From the NCBI GenBank assembly GCA_015039465.1, contig MU130382.1, positions 148,134-209,939 of the forward strand: a stretch of 61,806 nucleotides of DNA, in the 5' to 3' direction. Source of the stretch: Phlegmacium glaucopus. Lineage: Eukaryota > Basidiomycota > Agaricomycetes > Agaricales > Cortinariaceae. This document shows, in pieces, positions 46,814-56,900 of this stretch. Numbering within the stretch: position 1 is the stretch's first letter; each line of letters starts with the position of its first letter. The position numbers and the translations under genes are program-made. The notes under the pieces are model-generated. The model was not told the DNA's origin. It saw only the letters and a program-made list of their open reading frames with translations, and did no database searches.

Positions 46814-47470
46814 TTAATAACCATTCAAAGTACTTCCAATTGACTGCGTCTGCAGTGGTTGTTGATGTTGGTGAGAAGGCGACGACCCGACAATGGCCAT
46901 ATTAGGCGTCATCGGCGTCCTGGTCGGTGACTGACTGCGAATGTGAATGTGAAATATTAGGCAGCGGTGAAGGTGAGTGCCGCATAAGTGGGGACATTGA
47001 ATGTGATGGACCATTAACGGGCATCCCATTCCTTATCGCCGACCGCATCCCATGTTCTGATGGAGAACGTATAGGAAGACCAGTAATACCCAAGTTCGGA
47101 CTTGGTAAAGCATTCCCTCCATTCGCAGCCAGCTGTCCGTCCATCATATGATTCCCATTAACCACAGACCCTGGTCTCTGAATCTGCTGCATCTGCGTTA
47201 TAGGCGAGCCAGGACCATTAGCCCTAGCCAGAGCTCCCCACTGCATCTGTCTTGCAGCAGCAGTGGCCGCTGGAGACAACTTCAAATTCCCAATGTTCGT
47301 CCCAGGAAGCAGTTGAATACCGTTCATGTTAGGGCCGTTAGGGCCCATATGCATGTATAAACCTGGGAGCGCTCGACCGACGTTCTGTAGTGCACTCAGC
47401 TCGGGAGCGGGCATGTTGGCAAAGGCAGACTTCAAATCTCGCATTTGCTGTTGACTCAGGCGTAGGTGTC
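46814..47470 (-). pseudogene. C-terminal fragment of an Enhancer-of-polycomb-like protein
   Basis: The minus strand reads LSQQQMRDLKSAFANMPAPE, LQNVGRALPGLYMHMGPNGP, LSPAATAAARQMQWGALAR, QRPGSVVNGNHMMDG, HSMSPLMRHSPSPLPNISHS. I recognise this as the low-complexity C-terminal region of basidiomycete Enhancer-of-polycomb (EPL1) proteins, part of the NuA4 acetyltransferase complex. A 4-bp tandem duplication (AGTCAGTC on the minus strand, near 46930) shifts the frame; in the next frame PTRTPMTPNMAIVGSSPSHQ continues to a stop at 46814. The N-terminal EPcA domain is absent and an in-frame stop precedes the fragment. The family assignment is from memory of the motif pattern. Confidence 0.55.
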
Positions 47471-47736
47471 ATATCCATTACTAACTTACTAACTTAGAGT
47501 CTGTTCGGTATCCATATTTGGTTTGAATATGAATAATGAATATGAGTTTGATGGCATCCGGCTGGTTCCGGTAATTGCCAAATTGAGCAGGACTGTCACG
47601 CATGCCTTATCAGTAAATCTCTCAGGATCTTATCGGTGCATGTTATGCCCCCTCCTCCTCGAGAAACTCGACAGCGGCAGTTATTACTAGCCGCTGCATA
47701 TGTAATAAATGTTATTGGTATTGCTACTACCCTCTA

Positions 47737-48564
47737 TGTAGAATATGCAGGGTAACCAATACTAAGAAATGAGGGAACCTCAGTGATAAATAAGCACTGT
47801 AATATTCTAGAATATATATACTTAAGAAATGAGGGACTAAAACATAGTAAGTAATAGTTAAGCTATAACGAACGAGTGACTTACACCTCAGTGATAAATA
47901 AGCACTGAGGTGTCATGTAAACGACAATGAAAATATAAGTATGTATTATGTAATAATGAGTAAGCTTGTTAAGTTTAAGACAAAGAGGAGAAGTCACATC
48001 GGAGTTACTCCGGAACGGAACCAGAACAATAACCCGGAAAGGACATTGGCCTCAGCGTGTGTGCTGTGCCGCCTAGCTCCTAAGGTGTCCTGATTTTGGA
48101 ACGGAAGAAGAAAGTAACAAGTCGGAAGACCTCAGTGACTTAGAGGAAAAGAAGAGGAGGAAACTAAGTTGATATTCGAACTGAGGGAAAACATACAAGT
48201 TTCGAGTACTTAAATAATAAAAGGAATTGCAACCGAAATATAGAATATAAATATAAGTGCTGCGTTCTGCTCCCGGGAAAGGTCCTGCATTCTTGGGTGA
48301 ATAATCCATGGCTGGTGTGCTGACTGATGATGGGAAAGATGATGACAAAGAATAGTGGTAGTGGCGAAGAAGTGATAATGGGTTTGGAGTATAGACGGAG
48401 GAACCGGAATGACACGGAGAAGTCTCGGAGTTGAACATAGAAAGAGTAGTTCGGGATATAAGGGAAGGCACTGTATGGAGTATGGACTACCGGAAACAAC
48501 TCCGACGGAGCTGGACCGGAGTAACGTAAGATGGAATGTAACAAAGCTAGTGGTAGGTTCAACA
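47737..48564. mobile_element. Solo LTR, 828 bp, TSD CTCTA
   Basis: Ends TGTAGAATATG and GGTTCAACA (TG...CA, imperfect inverted ends TGTAGAA/TGTTGAA). The 5-bp direct repeat CTCTA lies at 47732-47736 and 48565-48569. Excision restores the transposase frame exactly. No gag or pol remains, so this is a solo LTR produced by recombination. Confidence 0.9.
47883..47913. repeat. 11-bp inverted repeat inside the solo LTR
   Basis: ACACCTCAGTG and CACTGAGGTGT with a 9-nt loop. Half of it (CCTCAGTGATAAATAAGCAC) recurs near 47779. Confidence 0.85.
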
Positions 48565-49924
48565 CTCTATACATCCCCGCTTTACTGGAAACAAGACCAC
48601 CACACCTCAAAACTATCTGGTGCAGAATGGGTTGAAGAACTGATCTATGGTCATCCAGATTGTATTCGGACAGAGCTTGGGATGAGTGTACACATTTTCC
48701 TGGCTCTAGTTGAAGAACTCTGTTCCATCTGCTACCTTGAAGACAGCAAGCATGTCTCTCTCAAAGAGCAGGTTGCCATCTTTCTCTACATCTGTGTAAC
48801 TGGCCTTTCAATTCGGCACGTTGGCGAGCACTTTCAGCATTCAAATGAAACAATTTCAATGTGAATATTTTCTGATCAACAAGACATTTGAGCTGAGCAA
48901 TGTGATAGATACTTTTGCAGAATTCTTGATGTGCTTTCATCAGGACCTTTCTACAAAAAATATGTCCAGCTTCCAAGTGTGCATGACCCCATACCTGATT
49001 ATCTCAAGAATGCGAAATTCAGTCCATGGTTTGACAATGCAATTGGAGCAATGGATGGGATGCATATCAATTGCTGTCCATCTGCAGAGGAATAGCATTC
49101 AGCAAGGAATCATAAAGGCACAGTTTCCCAAAATTGCCTCACTTGTGTTTCATTCACAATGAAGTTTGTCTACTTTGTTAGTGGATGGGAAGGGTCAGCT
49201 GCCGATGCCACCATGTATGCCCACTCCCATCTCAGCAATCTCACAATTCCCCCAGGAACATCCTATCTCGCAGATGCAGGATTTGGTATCTGTGATTCCC
49301 TATTGGTCCCATACCGTGGTGTTCACTACCATCTTGCTGAGTGGGGACGTACTAATACTAGGTATTCAATTTATTGAGAATTTTTTAATAATGTACTGAG
49401 TACAAAATATATAGGCCCAAGAATCATGAGGAGCTCTTCAACCTGTGTCATGCTTCAGCTCAAAATATTGTTGAATGCATTTTTGGTGTAATAAAAAAAC
49501 GATGGGGAATCCTTACTCGTCCACCACAGTTTCCAATGACAATTCAAGCAAAGGTTCCTCCTGCCCCTGCTGTGTCTCACAACTTTATCATGGACCATGA
49601 TCCTGGGGATATTGACGAATACCTTGAAGACAATGAAAATGACTTTGATCCGAATCCTGGTCAGCCTATTGAGAATGAATTTGGGACATTGGCAAATGCT
49701 GCAGGTCACTCATGCAGAGAAGGATAGGTCAACAGTAGAGAGGGATTGTATTTCACAGGAAATGTGGGAGGATTACGAGCAGGTAGTACGGATGAGGGAA
49801 TGAAGGAATTTCAAGGAAAATTGTAATGAATGTAGTGTATATGAAAGAATGAATTATTGAATGGAGCTATAGATGGCAAAAGAGAAGTATGACATTGGAA
49901 AGAGGGGTAGTGTTACCACAAATA

Positions 49925-50505
49925 TTAAAATACTATGATGCCAAGTTGCTCCAGTTGGATATGGACCCACTCCTTGCAAACATCAGTTTCAGTCAAGGCA
50001 GTGTATATATCAGCCACACTACAATCATTCCTGAGGAAGTCTATTAATGCTACTGACAGTGGAGACAGCATTTGTGTGGTGGACAGGTGATGGCTGCATG
50101 ACAGGAGCCGGTGGTGCAAGTGCAGCTGAGATAGCATTGCCGAAGCCTACAAGTGAGGCAGACATGCTCTGCAGGGCAGTGGCACCATGCGATGCTCGAA
50201 TGTGCTTGGGAGCAGGTTGGGAAGGGGTTGCTGGCTCTTGTCCTCATTTGCAGGAACTAGTAGCTGGTGGCGGCTGAGGCTATCAATACTACTTTTAGAT
50301 GAAGAGTTTTAAAAGGAAGGGTTAACAAATGACATACCTCTTCGTTGTCTGAATTGTCAAGATCTTAGGAGTTGGATGATGAAGCTGGAGGGGGAGTGGG
50401 CTCAGGAGAGGACAAGCGGTTGCTGTCATCAATTGGGGTGGGAGCTCCAGCGATTGGATAGAAGACATGGGCACCGGCAGGAGTGAAGGGAGTACTTTAC
50501 CGTCC
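49925..50505 (-). pseudogene. Myb/SANT-like partner of the Harbinger element, decayed
   Basis: The minus strand encodes TPFTPAGAHVFYPIAGAPTP, LSSPEPTPPPASSSNS, a TAA, DLDNSDNEE and a GTATGT donor; then LQSMSASLVGFGNAISAALA, PPAPVMQPSPVHHTNAVST; and, one frame over, ALIDFLRNDCSVADIYTALT and TDVCKEWVHIQLEQLG. The linker and C-terminal helices match the DNA-binding partner protein commonly encoded beside Harbinger-type transposases. One in-frame TAA and one frameshift are present and the N-terminal Myb-like domain is missing, cut off by the element at 50503. It is convergent with the transposase. Confidence 0.6.
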
Positions 50506-50665
50506 CTCACACATTCCGAGCGGAATCCAAGTGGAATGGTCGGAATTTGGTCGGAATGAGTTCTCAGTGAGAACCCAGCCAAATTCCACTTGGACTCGGA
50601 ATCATTCCGACCAAATTCCAACCAGTCCGAGCGGATTCACTAGGATCCTATCAGATTCCGATAAG
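50503..50665. mobile_element. Small inverted-repeat element
   Basis: Starts near TTTACCGTCCCTCAC. It holds CCAAGTGGAAT and its inverse, GGTCGGAATTTGGTCGGAAT and its inverse, and TCCGAGCGGA at both ends, with TTCTCAGTGAGAA at the centre. It interrupts the Myb/SANT-like gene. The exact ends and target duplication were not resolved. Confidence 0.55.
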
Positions 50666-50734
50666 ATTCTAGTGCTTGTATTCTTATGAAAAATATATAT
50701 ATATAAACCAATAATAAAGCATATTTTAATTTGT

Positions 50735-50820
50735 AGTACCCGGGAATTGAACCCAAAGCCTTATGTAAGGTAAATGGGAGACGGGATCGCTCCTTATTCT
50801 GTTACCACAACCTTCGATAA
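50735..50820 (-). other. tRNA-like sequence
   Basis: The reverse strand has a good box B and T-arm (GGGTTCAATTCCC within TTGGG...CCCGG) and upstream TGTGGTAACAGAATAAGG as a weak box A. The anticodon arm has no 7-nt loop, so this is a tRNA relic or SINE head rather than a gene. Confidence 0.35.
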
Positions 50821-50947
50821 TTTTCCCACGCTCTTAAAGCAAAGGAAAACTCAAAGGCAGTACCAGAAACTAAGTAGTAGCCTATCTATCCTCAAATACC
50901 CTCCAAAAGCCCATCCTTAAAGACGAGCCCCGCACTTTAAAAACTTG

Positions 50948-53945
50948 ATGTCGGGTAAAGCCGCACAAAGAAAAGTGAAGCAACCAGTGACACGTAATAG
51001 AAGCACCCTCGCGAATGCGAAGGGCAACGGTGACACACACTCTCGTACTCCCTCACCCCTAGTCGACAACTCTCAGAATGGTATAATCGATAATGCAGCA
51101 GCGGGCAGGAGGTTCTTGGAAAAGAGGCTCCTCTTCATGCCGGAAGGACACCCAGTGACCACAGCGACCATGGCAGCCACCCTGCATCAAATTGCGGAAC
51201 TCGACAAAATACCGTTAGAGGCAGCGCAAGCAATACGAGCAGCCGCTTACCTGTTGGACAAGATGGACGAGGGAGTAATAGCCGCAACGGCTAGGGATGC
51301 GGTGAATGACCAATTAGCATATATGAACGACGAGCTAAAAACTATGACAGGGCACTTCCTTGCCACAATGGAAACTGGGTTGGAAAAACAGCTAGCTACA
51401 GTAACCGAGGCTACAAAAGGATTCGTCGCCACCTCAGCCAGATCATATAAGGACGCCCTCCTCAAGAGCAATCAAACCCCGGTTGACACTGACCCCAGGA
51501 TTCTGGCAAGGGAAGGCATCAAAGCCCGGCAGTTCTTACTGGACTTCCCGGTCGACTTGGAAACGAGGGAACTCAGTCAGGCTGAGGTCGTCAAGAGATT
51601 CAACGAAGCTGTTGTTGGGGCCGGAGGCAGCGCTTCAATGCATAGGATACGAACGGTAGAGAGGCTAGCAAACAAGGGTTTGCTGGGCGAGTTCCTCACC
51701 GATGAAGGGGCCAAATGGTTTGCCCAGGAAGCTAACTTTGACAAATTCGTTACAGCTCTTGGCACCCTAGGTCGAGGTGCCTGTGTCAAGAAAAGGAACC
51801 ACCCTATCATCGCCTACTACGTTCCTCTGCATCTCAACACGGTGATATGATTTAAATCTGCATAAGCATGGTTTTTGCAATTTTTATCTATTATTTCAGC
51901 ATAAATATTAATTAATGCACCAATAACTGGTTAATACAACTGATAATAAACAAGGGAATCAGAGTTGTCTACCCTACAACTGCTGATTAGACCTATTACT
52001 GTGTGACTTAAATGCATATAGTTAATAAGTGTGGTCAATAGACTATCATTTGTTACACTACAAATTGCATGTCTGGATTAAAACCAATAAATCCATGAAT
52101 ATCCTTATAGACTTGGCACAGGAAAAGTTAAATAAACAATATTGGGTTAGCAAATGTCATGGGGTGTGATTTTGGAGCAACAGAATATTATTAATAAATA
52201 TTCAGGGGAAGTTGGTGCCCTAGCAACAGTGGAAGCAGAATAACCAAGATAGTGGAACCATGTGATTGTGTGGGAATCATGATGATTAAGGATAGGGGGA
52301 GTGCTGAACAATCATAAAGATTGTTTCCAGGCACAATAGGCACAGTTACCACCAAGAGGGGTGGAAACTACCTAAAATTAGGAACATGGGGCTAAAAATA
52401 GAACAACCCCTATGTTTCCAGGAACAATGAGTGCACATGGTGCCAGAACCAAAGTAAGGGTACCAGGAACCAGTATATCTATTTTTGGACATTATCTATT
52501 TTTAAATATCTCAAATGTATAAAATACCTCCCAGGGTTTGTAAATAGTCAGAAAATTGGATTCTTTCTTTCCCCCCCTCATTTGCAACCTAGTACAGCTC
52601 ACTGTCTTAGACATTGAGCAAGAACACTTGTCTTTGAGTAGTGGACTTGAAAATAAATCAGTTTCTCAGAGTTGTTTGACTTGTTGCAATAATTGTTGAA
52701 TTGTTGTAAAAGTTGTTGTTGTGTTAAAGTCATAGCAGAAGCAAGAGGGCTTCTTGTGTATGCAATTGTGTTAAAGTCATAGCAGAAGTTTGAGTCTTCT
52801 TGTGTATGCAATTGTGTTGAAGTTGTAACAAAGTCTTGGACTTTTGTGTACACAAATTGTAAATCAATCAGTAAAGTCTTAGGAATTCTTTGACTGATTG
52901 TTGGTGCAAGCCATAAATTGCAAAACCACTTTACAAGTTTGATCATCCTTTAATTGATCCAAATTATTGTTGTTGTTGTGTGTGTTTAGTTGAAGTGAAT
53001 TCAAAATATTGGAAAGGTTATACTTTCTAGAAAACCCAACTTGCATTATTAAGATTGTATAAAGTATTGATTGAGTGATTGTTTTGAGTAGAGATTTATA
53101 ATCTTGAAAATACACCTTTTCTCAACAACCTCTGTGCAGTTACATCAACGGCCAACCCAGCCCACGTCGCAGAAATTGAGGAGGTAAACGGAATGCGGGA
53201 AGGAGACCTACTCAAGATTCGGTGGGCAAAGCCGCCGACTAGACGGAGGGCCAGCCAGACGTGTGGTCACCTCGTTCTGACTTTCTCCAACCCAGATGCG
53301 GCCAACAGAGCGAAAGCGGGTGGCCTTGTCATTTGCAGCAAGCGAGTCTCAGCGGCCAAATACAAAAAGGAACCTATACGATGTCTGAAATGCCAAGGCT
53401 GGAATCATGTTGCAGCAGAATGCGTCAAGAAATCCGATGTATGCGGTACCTGCGGCAAGGAGGGGCACAGAACTAGCGACTGCATGGAACCCGACAAACA
53501 GCACTGCGTCTCCTGTGGAATCGATGGTCACCCAAGTTGGGCGAGGAGCTGCCCTACGTTCACAAGGAAATGCAGAGAGTTCGACAAGAAACACCCAGAA
53601 AACGGCCTTCCCTTCTACCCTTCGCAAGAACCTTGGACGTGGGCCACTGAACCGCCTAGGAAGGAATCCTGGGTCGTACGGGACTCAGGAGGGCAACCTC
53701 CCCCTCCTAGCGGGTCGGGCGCGCAGCACCTCAGGCAGCAGCAGCTAAGGTTTGAAAAGGCTCCGGCCGCGGGAGGAAGACCTCAGCAGAACGGAGACAC
53801 CACTCAGGTTCCCAGTACCCAGAGTGACGCTTTTCAAGACTGGCCTGTGCCCATAGGCTCCCAGATAAGCGATGTGTTATCCTATATGTCTCCAACAGAG
53901 GCTCCTATGTTCGCTGACCAAAACATCCCCTCCTTTTTCTCATGA
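50948..53945 (+). pseudogene. LINE ORF1 (gag-like), interrupted
   Basis: First part 50948-51842 starts MSGKAAQRKVKQ, is helical and Ala/Glu-rich, and ends with YYVPLHLNT. The second part resumes after the insert with ANPAHVAEIEEVNGM and carries three Cys/His zinc-knuckle groups (CLKCQGWNHVAAEC, CGTCGKEGHRTSDC, CVSCGIDGHPSWARSC), then a Pro/Gln-rich tail to a stop at 53943-53945. Joining the parts over the shared ACGG keeps the frame. ORF1 proteins bind the element RNA. As it stands the first part would add only a few residues before stopping at 51850. Confidence 0.85.
51843..53145. mobile_element. LTR-like insertion A (in LINE ORF1)
   Basis: About 1.3 kb, starting TGATATGATTTAAATCTGC and ending CTCTGTGCAGTTACAT. 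It contains a TATA-like GTATAAAATACC near 52518, then GAAAATAAATCAGTTTC, an order typical of an LTR promoter and poly(A) site. Flanks ACACGG/CAACGG are an imperfect target duplication. No protein is encoded. Confidence 0.75.
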
Positions 53946-56900
53946 ATAGAGTCCAGGAACCACCATTGAACAGATTGCGGATATTTCAACTTAACTTAAA
54001 CAAGTCGCAGAAAGCTCATCTCGACCTAATAAACGGACCCTTGGGTAACAACTGGGACATCCTACTAATACAAGAACCTTATATTACAGCGCTAGGCCAT
54101 ATTAGAACACCAAACGGGTTCTCAAGTGTATTCCCCCAAGACAGATTTCTCGAAAATTCGGAACAAGTACGCTCAGTAATATGGGTAAACAGCAAGCTCT
54201 CCTCGAACTCGTGGAGGGCCCTCAACATCTCAGGCAACAACGACATCGTGGCAATTCAGATCAAGACGCAAGACGGTCGACTTACAGTTTTCAGCATCTA
54301 CAACAATTGCAAGCACTCAAGAACACTCTCACGGCTAAAACGATTCATACAAGAGGAGCGACAGCAACTACTAGGAAGCGACGGAGACATGATGTTATGG
54401 GGAGGGGACTTCAATCGGCACCACCCTCTGTGGGATAACGACGAGGATGACCGATTGTTCACGCCTCAAGCTTTGAGAGACTCGGAGGCTCTGATCCACC
54501 TGGTGGCCGACGAGGGTATGGTAATGGCGCTACCAAAGGGGTTATCAACATTGAAGCACATGGTAACGAACCGCTTCACGAGGCCGGACAACGTTTGGTG
54601 TAGTGAAGGCCTGCTAAACCGCATCAGGCGATGCGATGTTGATGGCTTTTTGCAACCCCCATGCACTGATCATTTCCCAATAGTCACCGTTATTGACATC
54701 CCTCAAGAGCGGACGGAAGCAGTACCCTCCTTTAACTTTAGGATGGCAGACTGGGAAGCATTCCGGAAACGTCTCCAAGAAAGCATAACAGAAATCGCAC
54801 TGCCCACGCACCTGGACTCGGAGCATGGGCTACAACGGGCAGCAACAGACCTCACTCTAATCCTACAGCAAACGATACGGGAGAAGATCAAGTTGAACAA
54901 GCCCTGTCCGTACTCTAAGAGATGGTGGAACGGCGAACTGCAACAGCTTAAACGAAGAGTCAATCAGCTAAGTAGGCTTTGTTTGAAGCAGAGAGCAGTG
55001 CCTAACCACCCTTGCCACGAGGAACGTAAGGCCCTGACCAAGGAATACGGTGACGCCATCATCAAGGCGAAGAGGCAACACTGGACCAACTTCCTAGAAG
55101 AAGCGGCCGATCATGATCTTTGGACAGCGAATGGCTATCTCAGGGAACCAGTAGGTGACGGCGGAAAATCCCACATACCAACACTTAAGGTTAGAGACGA
55201 CAACGGCACCACTAGGGAGGTTAGCGCAAACGAAGATAAGGCGAGAGTCCTCACCTCACTTTTCTTCCCGCCCAAACCCGCTTTCTTGTCGGTCCCAGAG
55301 AATCAGGAATACCCAACCCCACTGCCAGACCCGCCCCCCATCTCTGAGGCTCAGTTACACCAGCAGATAAACAGGCTCTCCCCGTTCAAAGCGTGCGGTC
55401 CGGATGGTATACTGAATGTGGTCCTCCAGAAGACAAGCGACATAATAGGGGACCACCTCCTGCAGATATATCAAGGAGCGATCAGGTTAGGAAAGTATGT
55501 GGACTCCTGGAAGGAATTCACGACCATCGTTCTGCGAAAGCCTGGGAAGCCCGACTATGAGGTCCCCAAAGCCCATAGACCTATCGCCTTGCTATGCACA
55601 ATGGGTAAGGTATTCACGGCCATCCTGGCCGAAAACATTATGCGTATGGTGGAGAAAGGCCGACTACTACCCGATAACCATTATGGGGGTAGGCCGGGCA
55701 GAATGACTACGGATGCGGTTCACGTCCTGGTCGACAAAATCAAGAGGGCCTGGAGGAAAAGCAGGGTAGTTTCGATCCTGTTTCTCGACATGGAAAGCGC
55801 TTTCCCGAATGCGGTTACGGATCGACTGCTGCATAATCTGCGTAAAAGGAGAATACCAGAGGTGTACGTCAGGCTAATACAGCAGATCCTGGAGGGTAGG
55901 CGAACCAGGTTGAAGTTTGACGACTTCATATCAGAGGTCACTCAGATAAATAACGGCATAGGCCAAGGCGACCCCATCTCCATGATTCTCTACATACTGT
56001 ATAACGCTGATCTACTTGACATAGCCCTAGGACCAGAAGAGGAATTGCTAGGGTTCGTAGATGACGCTATGGTAATGGCAGAAGGTAGAACCTTCCAGGA
56101 AACGGTAGAGACCATTGTGGATTTCATGGAGCGTGATGGGGGGGGCTTCACTTGGTCCTCTCTCCACAACTCCAGGTTCGAAATTGACAAACTGGCTGTA
56201 ACTCACTTTACAAGAAAACAGGTAGTCGACCCAGCGAACCAAGGGAGACGCCTACCTCTGCCACATCCTGAGCTTCGACTTAGGGGGAAACTCATCAAGG
56301 TCGAGCAAAGCTACAAATACCTAGGGATCCATATCGACAGCCAGCTTAGGTGGTCAGTACAGATGTATAAGGTGATCGCCAAGGCCACGGCTTGGGTACT
56401 CCTATACCGTCGGCTCACCAGACCGGCATCGGGTATGCTACCAAAATTCATGAGGCAGCTTTACCTCTCCATAGCAGTCCCCAAGATGACGTACGGTCTC
56501 GATGTTTGGTACACGCCCCCCCACAAAGAGGTAGGTAAAAAAAGGAACTCAGGCTCGGTGAGAGCTCTGAGGGAATTCGAAAAGCTTCAACGAATAGCCA
56601 CGTTGGCGATAACAGGTGCTTTGCGCTCCTCCCCAACGGATTTACTAGACGCGCACTCAGGTTTGCTGCCCATGGAGCTTCTACTCAAGAAAATCTGCTT
56701 CAGGTCATTGGTACGGCTCAGCACCATGCCGCCGTTCAACCCAGTCAGCAAACAGCTAGCTTGTTACCACAGCCGCCCGGCCAAGACCTACGCCACGAAC
56801 ACTCAAAATCTGCTTAAAATATTCAATCTGAACCCCATCCGCATAGAGAAGATCACCCCAATGACCCGGTTCTCAACACAACCACCACAGATCACAACAC

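Larger units (their letters stand above)
47645..49727 (+). pseudogene. PIF/Harbinger-type DDE transposase, split by an LTR and a nonsense codon
   Basis: ATG at 47645 (MPPPPRETRQRQLLLAAAYV). Removing the 828-bp LTR and one CTCTA joins IGIATTLY to TSPLYWKQDHHTSKLSGAEW in frame. Introns: 48861-48908 and 49362-49414. Conserved parts are SGAEWVEELIYGHPDCIRTE, GLSIRHVGEHFQHSNETIS, FDNAIGAMDGMHINCCPS (first catalytic Asp region), VSGWEGSAADATMYAHS (second Asp region), YLADAGFGICDSLLVPYRGV and the third, Glu-containing region ASAQNIVECIFGVIKKRWGI. A TAG at 49093-49095 falls in the otherwise conserved PSAEE.HSARNHKGTVSQNC, most simply a CAG to TAG change. The gene is therefore inactive twice over. It was probably acting with the Myb/SANT-like partner to its right. 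Confidence 0.85.

Noticed and set aside
48073..48471. 133-codon Ser/Leu-rich minus-strand gene
   Set aside because: It lies entirely within the solo LTR and has no domain; its composition reflects the pyrimidine-rich strand.
47760..48545. A third complement-only block
   Set aside because: The region looked odd (purine-rich, few frames), but it is explained as a solo LTR with TG...CA ends and a CTCTA duplication in normal orientation.
51843..53151. Inserts A and B as spliceosomal introns of the LINE (GT...CTGTGCAG ends with a CTCAAC branch-like site)
   Set aside because: Splicing at those sites does not keep the ORF frame. The flanking duplication and the LTR-like promoter and poly(A) signals fit an insertion better.
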